Positions 1-11,891 are shown, numbered from the stretch's first letter. The stretch: DNA of 64,000 nucleotides from Trichopria drosophilae (GCA_030407085.1 CM059585.1:113139501-113203500), one strand, 5' to 3'. Numbers and translations: made by a program. Notes: a model not told the origin generated them from the sequence alone.

Positions 1-1237
1 ACCATACTCTAAGAAGCGTAAACACTCCTTGGTTATCTAGTACTTGTTGTAATGCAGCCTAGTACTTCAATATTTGTTAACTATATTTATTATAATTTTA
101 ATATATATTCCAACTAAGTATGTTTACAAGTAGGCCAATGTAAAATTAAAGAGCAAAGATTGCAGTGCCAAAAAGATAATAAGTGGAATAAAATTATAAT
201 AGTAATGCTAAAGAAGTAATGTGGATGAAAATTCTTTAGAAAATAAGCATTTGTTCAATATTAAGACAAGTAACATATGTCCAATAATCTAAAAAGAGTA
301 AACTTTCTTCGGTTTTCTAATAATTGTTGAAACGCATACCATGAATTCTATCTTTGATATTTATAAAATTAAATTGTTATGTTTCATTCTTGCTCTTTCT
401 ATATTTACTTATTGATTATTTTAGTGCAAAGTACAATGTTAAATCAATTGCATAACATATATTAATCAAAAAAGCTGGATTTGTCTTAGCACTTAGAATA
501 ACGATGAGTGCACAAATACCATCAAGACCTTTATAGCTTAGAAATACTGATATCTTATTATATTATATACTTATTATATTATCAAATTAATTTTAGACAA
601 AAGTGTGCATAAAGAAGCACATTTCTGATGGCGATAAATCTGAAGCATATACATATTCAAATCTAATAAAGCATAAACTCCATTTGCGTTAATGAAACTT
701 AGTAATGTTGATTATTAGTTCAATATTTGTTATTGTAAGTTCAGAACAGTTTTCTTGTTTATATATTTACAAGAATTCTGTAAAATATTTGCAAAAAATT
801 GAAATGATACCATCAGAATAGTTCTATTATATTTCAGAATTTTTAAAGGTAAATTTTCTTGCTATTTTAGATAGTATTTTTATTTATTTTGATAAGAATA
901 TTTTTATAGTAACTATATATAATTTTACTTTCACAGTTAAGAAATCTGGTTAATTCGTTAATTCATCATTCATGAGTTGATTAGGATATCATTTACGAAC
1001 AAAAAGTTATCTCTATTGCTAGTTTAATAAGGATTCCTTGTAATTTAAAGAATTTTCTATACTGTTTAGATAAAAAAAATTCTTATTTTTAAAGCAGAGA
1101 GGTATATAAGCTGTCGAAAGCAATATTCCATGTTGTTTTAGCAAGGGTGGAATTAATAAGCAGAAATAGTTGTTCCGCTGCATTTTATTTTTTTCAGTGT
1201 AGTTATAATTCAGTTTAATATTCATTTATCAGATATA
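1..1237. other. AT-rich intergenic DNA, no gene seen
   Basis: I see no coding region, RNA gene or clear repeat here. The only open frames are short, AT-driven and without recognisable residues. The right edge is the TTAA before a MITE-like end at 1238. Confidence 0.6.
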
Positions 1238-1392
1238 TTAACCCATTAAGGACGGGAGACACACATATTTACGTTGATTTTCGACCTTCATTCTCAACAG
1301 GAAATAAGATTAATATTGACTTGAAAGTGACCAACCCTACCATTTTCGAGTATGCTCTTTCGATTTGCGTGAACTAAAAATGAACAAAAAAA
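1238..1392. mobile_element. Solo left end of a TTAA-flanked MITE
   Basis: TTAA at 1238-1241 is followed by CCCATTAAGGACGGGAGAC, closely related to the CCCATTAACGCC ends of the intact elements at 2188 and 40549. No matching inverted right end (GTCTCCCGTCCTTAATGGG) is found nearby. The body is probably interrupted by the foldback at 1393-2016 and cut off where the next MITE begins at 2184. Confidence 0.5.
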
Positions 1393-2016
1393 AATGAACA
1401 AAATTTCGTGTGTTTCGTTTTTTGTGAATTTTTTTTCGTATCAATAATGTTGCCGTATCGATGCCTTTCTACAACCAAAAGTTCACAAAATATATGAACT
1501 TCAACTACAGTTTTTTTTTGTTTTGTCCCAAATAACCTAACCTCTTCAAACCGTCAATATATTGAAAAAATAAACCTTATTCTATCAATTATGAACATTA
1601 TTTATGAAATTCGCATCTCTAGTGGTATTATTTTCCCTAAAACGGAGGTTTAGGGGGTGTCGAAGTTGCTGATCAGCAATTTGAGGTTAGGTTGATTTTT
1701 GAAATTCAAGATTGTGGATCCGAAATTGCCGATCAGCAACTTCGAAGACCCCTGGACCTTCGTTTTAATGAAAATAATACCACTAGAGATGCGAATTTTA
1801 TGAATAATATTCATAATTGATAGAATAAGGTTTATTTTTCGAAATATTGACTTTTTGAAGAGGTTAGGGTGATTCGGGGCAAAACAAAAAAATTCCTAGT
1901 TGAAGTTCATATATTTTGTGCACTTTTGGTTGTAGAAAGGCATCGATACGGCAACATTATTGATACGAAAAAAAATTCACAAAAAACGAAACACACGAAA
2001 TTTTGTTCATTTTTTT
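1393..2016. repeat. Long inverted repeat (foldback), arms about 290 bp
   Basis: The left arm (about 1393-1677) is matched by its reverse complement at about 1735-2016. Matching blocks include AATTTCGTGTGTTTCG with CGAAACACACGAAATT, GTATCGATGCCTTTCTACAA with its complement near 1935, and CACTAGAGATGCGAATTT with AAATTCGCATCTCTAGTG. The central 50-60 bases contain two copies of CGATCAGCAA/CTGATCAGCAA. There is no coding content; the frames across it are arm artefacts. This is a non-autonomous foldback element of unknown superfamily. Confidence 0.8.
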
Positions 2017-2183
2017 TTAAATGCGCCATATTGGTTTTTAAAGCAATTTAAATGCAATTTTGACCAGGTTAGCTATGAATTTATAAAATGTACTTTTAAA
2101 ATTACAAATTTGTTTCAGAATAAAATATGTTTTTTATTAAATTAACCATAAATTAAGAGGTTATTAAATGAGTACGTGTCCAC

Positions 2184-3498
2184 TTAACCCATTAACGCCT
2201 GAAATAACAATTTTTATAATTCATTTTCAATCAAGTATTTCGTATCAAAATCAACGTTGAAAACAATTGAGAGGTACGTATCCTACTGTTTTCGAAGTCG
2301 CTCTTCAAGATTCCGAGGTCAAAATTGAGTTTCAGCCATCAGAAATTCCAATATGGCGCCGAATATGAAAAAAATTTCAAAAAAATTGGGAATTTTTGAT
2401 TCTTATCAATTTTTTCGAGCTATTAGAATATTGGAATTTTATTGAAACCTTGCATAATGGTGCATAAAATAGTTGAATTTTAAATAAAAATGTTACTTTT
2501 ATACCCTACATCATTCTAACGACCTCAAAATGGCGTCAACAATGACACTTTGAGAAATTTCTGAACGCTCTAACTCAAAAACTACAAACTTTAAAAAAAA
2601 ATGCCTAGAATGAACAGTTCTTAAAATTCATCAAGCGATATAGTGGAATTTTTTCAAAATTTTTTGATGACATTTTGGGAAATTTTTTTTCAACATTTTT
2701 TTCAAAATTGTAATTTATTTACAAAAATGTCTGAAAAAAATTTAGTGTATTCTCTGATGAATTGTAAGAGGTATTCGTTCTTTGCAATTTTTTCGAAAAC
2801 TTGATAGTTTTCGAGGAAATGAATTTCAAATATTATAGTTTAGGATTCCCCCCCCCCCCACCCAAAACTATCAACTTTTGGCAAAAATGGCAAAGAACAA
2901 AAATCTCGTAGAATTCGTAAGTGAATACACCAAATTTTTTTCAGAATTTTTCATAAATAAATTATAATTTTTACAAAAATTTTGAAAAAAAATTTCTCAA
3001 AATGTCATCACAAAAATCTGAAAAAACTCCACTATATTTCTTGATTAATTCTAAGAATTTTTCATTCTTACAATTTTTTTATAAGAGCACGTAGGGTTTG
3101 AGTTGGAACGTTCAGAAATTTTTCAAAGAAATTTTCATTGTTGACGCCATTTTGAGGTCGTTACAATGATGTGGGGTATTAAAGTAAAATTTTTCCTTAA
3201 AATTGAAGTATTTTATTTCACCTTTATTCAGAGTTTCAATAGAATCCCAATATTCTAAGGGCTCGAAAAAAATTGATCGGAATAAATAATTCCCAATTTT
3301 TTGGAATTTTTTTAAAAGTTCGGCGCCATATTGGAATTCCTGATGGCTGAAACTCAATTTCGACCTCGGAATCTTGAAGAGCGACCTCGAAAACAATAGG
3401 ATATGTACCTTTCAATTGTTTTCAACTTCGATTTTGATATGAAATACTTGATGGATAATGAAGTATAAAAAATGCCATTTCAGGCGTTAATGGGTTAA
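2184..3498. mobile_element. Intact piggyBac-like MITE, near-perfect long palindrome
   Basis: TTAA direct repeats flank both sides (2184-2187 and 3495-3498). The element runs from 2188 to 3494, starts CCCATTAACGCCTGAAAT and ends with its inverse. The two arms pair along almost the whole 1.3 kb: GTTTTCGAAGTCGCTCTTC near 2288 pairs with GAAGAGCGACCTCGAAAAC near 3376, and the centre is near 2841. A run of 12 C (2848-2859) sits at the centre. TTAA duplication with CCC...GGG ends is typical of piggyBac-type elements. No transposase is encoded; the 94-residue frame on the minus strand (3112-3396) is simply arm sequence. Confidence 0.85.
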
Positions 3499-3810
3499 AT
3501 AATTTGTATCAAAACGTTTGTTAGGCGGTCATCAACACGTTATTTTCACCTGCCCTTTAAACGTTAAATGCAGGACGTTTATTTCATGGATTTAACCAAA
3601 TTTTAAACGATAATTAAACGATCATATGTTTATTAGGTTGGTAATATTGAAATTAACAAAAAATGCCATATCAGCATTTTGCTGTCATCCTTGGGAATAT
3701 CAAATAAAATATATTTTAGATGTTTTCTTCTGTGTAATTTATAACAAAGATGTAGTTTAGCATAACTAGTTAAGTCGTTTGCTCTAAAATAGTTTTATGG
3801 CTTGTTTCAG

Positions 3811-3836
3811 ATAAATGGTGATAATTGACTATCAAG
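3811..3836 (+). promoter_or_regulatory. Predicted splice acceptor and 5' UTR of ankyrin-PRANC copy 1
   Basis: TTGTTTCAG ends at 3810 after a T-rich stretch, only 26 bases before the first ATG at 3837. The two paralogs have an acceptor in the same place, so transcription probably starts at a non-coding exon further upstream. That upstream exon is not identified here. Confidence 0.5.
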
Positions 3837-5285
3837 ATGAGTGTCGATCTCTTGGAAGCAGCCATTTTGAACGATTACCACACTGTAAGCCCAGAAGATT
3901 TATCCAATCTTTCAGATCTTTACCTAGCCATTAATAATGATGACATCCCTTGGATGAAGTCCATACTTGATGGTCAAGAACACAAGTACAGGCAATCTTA
4001 CTTGATGCATCGTGCGGCATTGGCAGGAAGGAGTGAAATTATAAAGCTACTACTGGATTGCGGATTTAGCGCAGATGCTAGGTATTGCGATGGCAGTATT
4101 CCCCTTCATTGGGCATGTCGTACCTACCATTTGAAGTCGGTGCAAGCACTGATAAATCACACATCCAATGTCAATGTTCTGAACAAGGACGATGTTTCTC
4201 CGTTTGCATTACTTGCTATAAATGTCAACATGAAGCAAAGGTGGAGAAGGAGGTTCGCCGAACGTCTTAATGCACAGGATTCAAATTCTACAGAGCACCA
4301 GGAAGTACTGCAAATTATGGAGCTGATGCTCTCCCGTGGTGCCGATTTCGATGCATCAGATAACAACGTGATGCGATGCGTACAGCTTCTCTTGGAGTGT
4401 GGTAACAAAGACTACGTGGACCTACTCGCAAAACACAATTTCAATTTTCAAGCCACGGATGTGTACGAAAGAACACTTATACATTTTCTTGCGGAGGACG
4501 GTTATGCTGAGACTTTGGAAGCTCTTTTGAAGCACGTCGTTTTGAATCCGAGAAGTAGATCACCTCTACACGTAGCTACGCAACATTGTAATGTAAAGGT
4601 TGTAGAAATGTTTTTGGAGAACGGATGGGATGTCAACGCAGTTTGCCCAATGTCATCATCTCCTCATGCAATTACTCCATTATTGAAAGCCCTTTCTTCG
4701 GACATGGAGAAGTCGATAGATGTTTTAAAGGTTCTGCTGCGATGGCGATGCGATGTAAATGTACTTGAAAACATCATCGAAGATGTTCGGCAAATGCTTC
4801 AGGAAAATGACGATTCATGGTATAAACAAAGAATTTTGGTGATCAAAAATCATTTTCTGAAAATGCACGCTGCAAATCAGCCTTTGAAAACTAATATCTC
4901 GAAAGAGTTCATAAATTACGGGTCCAAATACGATATCAAATTCCTCGCACATTGTAGGAGGGAATTAGACGACTTAAATAATACGTTACTCACGAATTCT
5001 ATTTTATACAGTACATTTTTAAAAGACGCTTCAAACGATATTGCCTGGTCTTTGAACGCAGACGTGATAGAAAAAATAGAATCTCAATCGTATGTCGACC
5101 AATTTCCTATATACGCGGACGTACTATTCCTCCCGTTACGAAAATCGGTGCAACGGAGAAGGTTGATAGGAAAAGTGGAGTCTGAATTTAACAAGGTCTT
5201 ATCAGCCGTTCGGATACCATATACCGCAATAATAATTATTATAAATTGTTTATCAAATGAAGATCTAGAACTTTGGTCGCATTGA
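3837..5285 (+). CDS. Ankyrin-repeat protein with PRANC-like C-terminus (copy 1)
   Basis: This single coding exon encodes 482 aa. I use the ATG at 3837; the open frame reaches four codons further, but only to a TTG. Ankyrin repeats can be read at about 54-84 (LMHRAALAGRSEIIKLLLDCG), 85-117 (GSIPLHWACRTYHLKSVQAL), 157-200 (degenerate), 211-240, 241-272 (SPLHVATQHCNVKVVEMFL) and 279-312. Residues 365-480 match the pattern of the PRANC domain (Pox proteins Repeats of ANkyrin C-terminal): FPIYADVLFLPLRKSVQRRR at 423-442, then an F-box-like helix IPYTAIIIIINCLSNEDLEL at 460-479. Such proteins usually bind a target through ankyrin repeats and may recruit Skp1/Cullin-1 ubiquitin ligase through the F-box-like tail; for this gene that role is inference. 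No signal peptide or membrane segment is evident. Copy 1 is the most diverged of the three paralogs. AATAAA signals lie at 5363-5372. Confidence 0.85.
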   Translation: MSVDLLEAAILNDYHTVSPEDLSNLSDLYLAINNDDIPWMKSILDGQEHKYRQSYLMHRAALAGRSEIIKLLLDCGFSADARYCDGSIPLHWACRTYHLKSVQALINHTSNVNVLNKDDVSPFALLAINVNMKQRWRRRFAERLNAQDSNSTEHQEVLQIMELMLSRGADFDASDNNVMRCVQLLLECGNKDYVDLLAKHNFNFQATDVYERTLIHFLAEDGYAETLEALLKHVVLNPRSRSPLHVATQHCNVKVVEMFLENGWDVNAVCPMSSSPHAITPLLKALSSDMEKSIDVLKVLLRWRCDVNVLENIIEDVRQMLQENDDSWYKQRILVIKNHFLKMHAANQPLKTNISKEFINYGSKYDIKFLAHCRRELDDLNNTLLTNSILYSTFLKDASNDIAWSLNADVIEKIESQSYVDQFPIYADVLFLPLRKSVQRRRLIGKVESEFNKVLSAVRIPYTAIIIIINCLSNEDLELWSH

Positions 5286-5539
5286 ACTAAACTCGAAGAC
5301 GTTGTTACTCGCGTGTAAAATAGTGTTAACTGGAACTTTTGTTACGAATTACGTTTATAAAAAATAAATAAAGTACAAAAAAATCAAAATATTCATCATT
5401 TACCATTGTGACAAGTGAAAATCGTTTCCTACAAACATTTACCTGTAAATAACTCCGAATTCTACCTAATTGCAACCATGTTGGAAAAAAGTAAAAATAT
5501 TAGTGTATATTTTATCATATTTCATCATAAAGTCGTTAC
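5286..5539 (+). other. 3' flank of copy 1 with polyadenylation signals
   Basis: Two overlapping AATAAA hexamers lie at 5363-5372, about 80 bases after the stop codon, a normal distance for an insect mRNA end. Nothing else is recognised before the transposon at 5540. Confidence 0.55.
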
Positions 5540-5865
5540 TTAAGGTAGTTCTCACGAAACCCCGTTTATTCACCATCAACACGAAATTTAGAGAAAAAAT
5601 ATTTGAATACGTAATGCGTCCCTGAGTGAAATCTGAGAGTCACTGACCGTGTAGTTACTGAGAAAAAGGGATGCATGATTTCAGACCTCAAAATGTGACG
5701 TTTTTTACTAAAACTCTTTCATTACATTCACGGTCGGAACAAAAAACGGTATGAGTGTAGATTAAACTATTAAGAACATAATATTTAAAGCTGAATAGAA
5801 TTCACCGTATAGTTTCTCCATAATAATTTTTAGAAAATCGTGATTTTGTGGCAACATTTTCTCGA

Positions 5866-6291
5866 TCACGTCAGAATGTTGATTTGGCAATGTTTGGCAC
5901 CTTTTGCGCATGTACAATACATATGGAATGTCAGTTGGGATAGGTGTTCTGTTGACGAGTGAACACGCGGTGTTACCACTGATCTATATACTATTATAAA
6001 GGCCAGTGGGTGTTGTACGTAGAAGTGTACAAGTATCCCCAAATACAGTGATTGACTGGAAACCCCGATGTTGTTCTTAAACAACGCAGATTTGCATTGC
6101 TTACAAAATAGTTGTTTGCCAAGATAATTAAAATCGGCTATACGATTACCAGAGCATATTTCGTCATTAACGCTCATGGCTACGTTATGTTTCTCATGTC
6201 GCTTTTTTTCAAGCCCAGCTCGAATATTTTCTTTTTTTTCGTAAACCTTTTTTTTAATAAATCGGCCTATATGTCGGAGCTGATTTGACAT
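5866..6291 (-). pseudogene. Decayed fragment of a Mutator-like transposase-domain protein
   Basis: A 141-codon frame opens with ATG at 6291. It has a basic N-terminus followed by SGNRIADFNYLGKQL and FCKQCKSALF at about residues 47-71. GxRIxDxxxLxxxL followed by CxxCxxxL is the opening of the zinc-ribbon Mutator-like transposase domain found in many arthropod repeat proteins. After residue 75 the similarity fades and the expected further Cys pairs are absent, so this looks like a truncated relic inside the TTAA-flanked element. The family assignment is from memory of the motif. Confidence 0.4.
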
Positions 6292-6339
6292 GGTTCCTGT
6301 AGATATTATTTAGGATTTCCAACTAGATATGTTTTTATG

Positions 6340-6342
<3 letters not shown>

Positions 6343-6381
<39 letters not shown>
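6343..6381. repeat. (AC)n microsatellite
   Basis: About 19 uninterrupted AC units lie inside the TTAA-flanked element. The open frames across it are artefacts. Confidence 0.95.
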
Positions 6382-6382
<1 letters not shown>

Positions 6383-6622
6383 CTCTCGTTTTGATTCGAA
6401 ACGTTGCCGTATCTAATTGTTTACTTAATAATATTATATTAGTCAAATGGGAGATTTATTATTATTTAAACATTAATTATAATAACATTTACACTCGTGG
6501 CTTTATCGTGTACAGACTTATAAATATATTTTATGATTTATGATCAATCAAATTTGGTGCAATATGAACTTTATTTTTTCGTCTCGTGCTTGACCTGTTC
6601 AGTAGGGTAAGAACTACCTTAA

Positions 6623-9600
6623 TTCAAAGTGAAACATTACTAGTTTAGTTTCGTCTAGTTTAATGTAGTTTAGTTATACTTTTTTTGGTTCTAATTCTTT
6701 TTAGAAGTTTCATCGTAGAATATTATTAGTTTTCCATCTTATCTCACATGTATTTTGCCTTTGTACTTCATGGATGTTTCTTCATTTTGAAAGGGGTGTA
6801 CCGCGGAAAGATCATCTGAATTATTCTAATATTATGACGATTATGAGAACAGTTTATAAGAAATTGTAGAAAACACTTAAGTGGACAAGAGATCTGGATA
6901 AATCGACTAACTGAAATACAGATCATCTAACCGAATAGACAAACAATTTTTATGGCCTGTTGGATTGGAAATATAGTACAAATTAAAATCGATTGAAAAT
7001 GGAACAACTCTTGTTCAGTGGCACCCAACTTAGAAAAGCGTCTCTGACCTTTTACATGCGTATGTGTGTCCCATAATTTTACCTCGCGATATCTTGCGGT
7101 AAGAACAATTTTAAAGTTCAACCCCTTTAAAAAAACTTGACGAAAACGAATGATTCGTTTACAATCTTCGAAAATACGACCATCTCGCAAGTGAGCGATC
7201 AGTTCACGAGTGTCTACTCTTTCGACTGATGTCTTTGAGATGTTTTTGAGAAAATTCTATAAAAAACAAAGAAGTCTCATCCCTTCCATAAAAAATTTAT
7301 AAATTCACAGGCGCGTGTTTTCCAATTTCAATGTTTGTAACTATTTTTTATAGGCCACAAGTTGGTTCGATACCTTCTGGCTCTCCGGACATTCGTCAGT
7401 GTTTAGAACAGTGAAACAATAGTCGAAGATCACTTCAAATCACACAAAGACCGTTCAGTAACAAAGAAGTCGGATACCAATGCTAATCACAAATTATAGC
7501 AAACTACAATTTCTCGTACTCGAAATTAACAGGCAACATTCCATCCGAAATGAGCATGATTGAACGTTAAACATCAATGGAATTTCAACTCAAAACGAAG
7601 GAAACTTTCTTTTTGTTTTGGAGTAGACTCAATTCATAAGGAATTGATTTGAATTCATTAATAATAATCAATCACCGTCATGTTTTCTTCAAACATGTGC
7701 TAGGGGTTGAATTTTTGAAAGTGATCAATTTCAGTTTTTGTTGCCAATTAAATATCTGGTTCTACTAAACCCTGTTCAGTCGAGGAAAACATGGGCTCAA
7801 ATCCACGGGCTCGAAGCCGCTACTTTTTAATATTAAAAATGGCTAAATACATACTAAATAAATATTTTAAAAATTATATTTTGTAAGGATATTAATTTTT
7901 TCAGCCTGTTCAAAAAATTACGGAAATTATTATAACATACATAGAAAGTGATGATATAGAAGAAATAAGTGATGAAAATGTTTAATGTATTAAAAATGGC
8001 TTCTTATAACTTTTTAAAGATGCCAAAAAAAAATTAATTTTGTTTACATTTTGCACAGAATTCAGTGCTTTTTAACATAAAAGTCGTACGTAGCTGTATT
8101 TAGATTATTCGATTAGTTAATTATTATTTTTAAATATTATTATAAAAAATTTCGGTATTTTTATTAATATAAATAAAAAATAAAAAGTGGCTCTTTTTAA
8201 TGGATTGCCCGATATGTTTTATGTTCTATGTACAGTGAAATTTTGACGAGGAATTCAGTTGTGGTAGAATAAAAAATAAAAAGTGTATTTTGACCCAAAT
8301 AACAATTTTTTTACTCATACAAAAATTGTTTTTTTCGAAAGAAAATGCATTGATCAAAATCCACATTGTATTTATTTCGAAAATTTGTTTTTATATTCAC
8401 CATAATTTTGGGGATTTTTTATATATTTTTAAAGGTGTATTTCACAGTGTTGATTTTGTGCCTGTAACCTCCCCTTAAAACAGGCGCATGTGATGAGTAC
8501 TTCGTAACGAATCCAGCCGAATGTTTTGGTTTCCGAAGGAACACGAGGTGAAAGCTCCTCGAACGGCATAGAGCGATACGTCGTAGAGGTATTTTTGCTA
8601 GATTATAAACGAAAATGTTTTAGTGCTTTGATAATATAGAGCAAAAGTTTAGATCCCGAACTACTTGCAGTGTATCGTCTAATAGGAGTTACCAGATATT
8701 TACTCATAATTACAAAAGCGGGTTACCAGTAAGTATGTCTGTAGTTATAATATGCCATATGAGTATCCCATTTGTAGATTAAAAAAAATATGTGAAAATT
8801 CGAGTGTACTAAATTTTGACTTACATTATAAGAAGGAAAAAGAATAATAATAATAGTAGAGCCTAAGAATATAATAAAACTTGTAAACAATACATGAAAT
8901 AGGTAAATTAATAAATTGACTCTTCATATGAATTCTCGTAATTACGAAATAATATATGATGTGTTTATATTTCTCGTTCTATTGGTAGAATGTTTGAATA
9001 TTGTCTATAAATTTTCCGGGTTCTGCGAAGTATTACAGTTGTCAAATTCAATTTCTGTCATTTTTCAGTTTTTATGCCAATTCAACATTCACATTTTGTA
9101 AAATCTTTCTTACGTTCCATATTTTTCTCCTGATTAAATACTTTTCATAAAAAATGAGGTATTTCTTAAATTTTTTTCATCAGTTTTTGACAACGACTAC
9201 GTTTCGTATCTGTTTACAAAAATGATATACATGTGTTATCATATTATAATTTAATCGTAATCTTATAACAATACGCGAATCAAAACACAAATATTTAAAA
9301 TAAATACAACAAGAACTGTCATTATTTACCTTATGTACTACAGTCCACATTTAAATATTGTACAATTATTTTCTTAGTATACAAATTAAATTATTTTTAT
9401 TAAAAAAATAGACAAAATGTTAGCTGTAATGTAAAAGTTGCTATGAAAGATAAGAGAAAGAAATTACAAAATGTTACAAAAGTAGTATAGATCACATGCA
9501 ATCATTTTACCCATGTTTAGTTGTGAGGATCAAAATTATAGTGGTGATAACTATACTGTAAGCGTGATATAAGATTATGCTTTGATCTTCATAATTAGAC

Positions 9601-9739
9601 TCTTCTGTTTGTGTTCTAGTAATGCTTCTATTTAATATAAATGAAAAGTCGTTGCAGAAACTATGCTCTAAGAACCATTATTGTTATTTCAGCCCTTACA
9701 ATAACCCTGGGTATTTTGAATTTTCAACATTTTTGAGAA
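6623..9739. other. Intergenic DNA between ankyrin copies 1 and 2, no gene seen
   Basis: I find no open frame with recognisable residues, no RNA gene and no clear terminal repeats. The longest frame (6927-7190, minus) has no motif. Confidence 0.5.
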
Positions 9740-10800
9740 ATTGGGTGTAAATGATGTTTTTCCAGTCTCAGGTTACGAATCTTTTGTCAAATTTAAAAAA
9801 TTCAAACTAGCGGATCCAATGTGGCGGTTCAAATTTTGAAATGTTTATCGATATGGTGCCAAGAAAACGAAGAAATATTCAAGAACTAGAAATAGGATTA
9901 AGAATTGTGGCCAATAATAATTTGAATAACTGAGTCAGAGTACAATTTCGGAGTTATGATTATCCTTATATTTTGAAATATTTTTAAGTTCCACAAATGC
10001 AGTCAAAGTAAAGAATAAATTACCCAGTGCAATAAGTTATGCGATATGTATTTCTGAAAAAAAAAATTGATTTTTGACGTTTCACAAATAAATATTACGT
10101 AATAAATAAAAAAGTAACAACAACATTTGGAAAAGAATTCGTTCTAAAGCATCCGACTGCATACAAATTCTTAAAAATTGTTCGAAAATTCAAGTTTACA
10201 TCCATCATATTGAATATTGAACATTTGTCGAAAGATTCGGATTCAAAAAGCTGAAAAATACTCCAACACCGAATTTTTCAATAATCGGATGAAATTTCAA
10301 ATTTACGTCTACCATATTGGATCTGCCATTTTGAATTTTGAAAATTCGACAGAAGATTCGTAAGCAAAGACTTGAAAAAACTTGATACAGTATCTTGTAA
10401 AGATCGATAGAAATTTCAATTTTTTACTCGCCATATTGGATCTACCATTTTAAATTGGTACAATTGGACAAGAAAATTGGACAAGAAAATCTGTCTAGAA
10501 ATATGAAATCAGTGATCTTTGAAGTGATTTCATTTTGGTCAATCGATTGAATACATGCGAGTATGATTTCGAAAAAAAATTGACTTTAGTAGGCATGTGT
10601 GAGTCATCATTTTGAAATTTAATTTTTTACTATAGTTTTATCTTCTAGCCCAACCACTTTTTATGCGATATTTATAAATATCTGAGGTATTTTATTGAGA
10701 AAAATGTTTCCTAAATTTCCGTCGTCTTTCGAAACGCCGAAGGAACAGGATATTGGGCAATAAAAGTATATTAATTTACAATTTTTACTACGTTCAAAAA
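9740..10800. repeat. Dispersed AATGGCGGATCC-type modules (MITE interior)
   Basis: Related blocks recur every 100-150 bases: AGCGGATCCAATGTGGCGG near 9809, ACCATATTGGATCTGCCATT near 10309 and GCCATATTGGATCTACCATT near 10430. Each is joined to GATTCGTAAGCAAAGAC- or AAATTTCAA-like text. The same modules occur inside the intact TTAA-flanked MITE at 38367-39540, so this is probably a degraded relative. No ends are recognised. The rest of this interval up to about 11300 shows nothing else. Confidence 0.55.
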
Positions 10801-11542
10801 CGTAGTTTTACGAGACCTATGAGATTTAAAGATTTGTAACCGGTTGATTCACATTTGTTAAAGTGTTTTTCAACATTCCCGATGATTGTTACCAGTTAAT
10901 GTACAGAAATAGTCTTTAAAACGGGTCATATGTGAAAAAATTGAAAAAAATTCATAACTCCGTCATTTTCCAATATTAAGGCCTACAATTTTAGGATTGT
11001 ACGTACAACATATACCACTAACATAAAAAAATAACAGTATCTGCCTATCTTTCAAAAAGTATATTTATTTCATAAAAATACTGAAAGGAAAAATGAAGAA
11101 AATTGGAATTTATATAAAATTTGCTTTTTTTTGTGTTTTATTTGTACTCAAAATCATGGTTATTTATTGAAAATGCTTTAAAATGTTAATGTTACGTTAT
11201 GTGACAAAAAAACGATAACTTTAATGTTTTTTCAAAAAATCTAGCTATATTATTCAGTTATTTTCATTGCCCAGCGCACGTCGAGTACAAAACAAATCGA
11301 TGTTTGTCGCATACCGGCACTTTACAGACTGAAAAAAATTACACAAAAACAAGAATTGAAAAAATTTATTTAATACAATATCACAAACATACCTCGTTTT
11401 ATGTACTCGCACTGCAAACTAGTCGACATAAAAGAAATTTAAACTTTTTGAATAGCAGTTGCACACCGGGGCACATGTGTACCCCACGCCGAGAAGACGC
11501 TCGCTCACAGCGCCGCCACGCATTCCTTTGGCTTCCTATGAA

Positions 11543-11735
11543 CAGTAGTCCTTCCCTTATTTTAACTTCCCTTATTATAACCGCGTCTCTTATTTTAACT
11601 TTTTTCCTTCCCCTACTTTTTATCGTGCTCTATCGCTCTCACTGCTGGTCGTAAGAAAGAGGGGAGATGTTAAAATAAGGGAAGGGGTCGCCATCTTCCT
11701 TGTCCCGAATAGTTAAAATAAAGGGAGGACTACTG
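11543..11735. mobile_element. Short MITE with CAGTAGTCC inverted ends
   Basis: CAGTAGTCCTTCCCTTATTT at 11543 is inverted at the right end, finishing GGACTACTG at 11735. Internal direct and inverted copies of CCCTTATTTTAAC are present. A TA follows the right end, while the left base pair is AA, so a TA target repeat of the Tc1/mariner type is possible but imperfect. Confidence 0.6.
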
Positions 11736-11819
11736 TACTGTGGTCACATGTTACAACCCTCTACTATCGGTATATATAGTTACTTGTAACAATTTCGAAG
11801 GTTTAGATTTCAAAATTTC

Positions 11820-11891
11820 ACTTCTCCGAGGCCTGGGGCACAAATGAACCCCCAGTGGCCGCTAAGGGTTAAAATAAGGAGAGGACTACTG
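11820..11891. mobile_element. TTAA-type MITE right end inserted into a CAGTAGTCC element arm
   Basis: CCCAGTGGCCGCTAAGGG (ending 11868) abuts TTAA at 11869-11872. That TTAA belongs to AAAATAAGGAGAGGACTACTG, a right arm of the same CAGTAGTCC family. This is best read as a piggyBac-like MITE that landed in the TTAA of another MITE, with its left half not recognised. A GC-rich stretch with GGGGCACATGTGTACCCC near 11468 may belong to the same debris. Confidence 0.45.

Larger units (their letters stand above)
5540..6622. mobile_element. TTAA-flanked DNA element with short inverted ends
   Basis: TTAA at 5540-5543 is followed by GGTAGTTCTCACG, and the inverse GTAAGAACTACC precedes TTAA at 6619-6622. 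The element (5544-6618, 1.07 kb) carries a decayed Mutator-like coding fragment on the minus strand and an (AC)n tract. The TTAA target repeat is piggyBac-like, while the internal domain fragment is not, so the class is uncertain. Confidence 0.6.

Noticed and set aside
2321..3396. A 94-codon minus-strand gene
   Set aside because: It lies inside the palindromic MITE and its residues are the arm sequence.
3825..3836. Start of copy 1 four codons further upstream
   Set aside because: The codon at 3825 is TTG; the first ATG is at 3837, after the predicted acceptor.
11304..11654. 116-codon plus-strand coding region
   Set aside because: It begins at TTG and runs through the CAGTAGTCC MITE.
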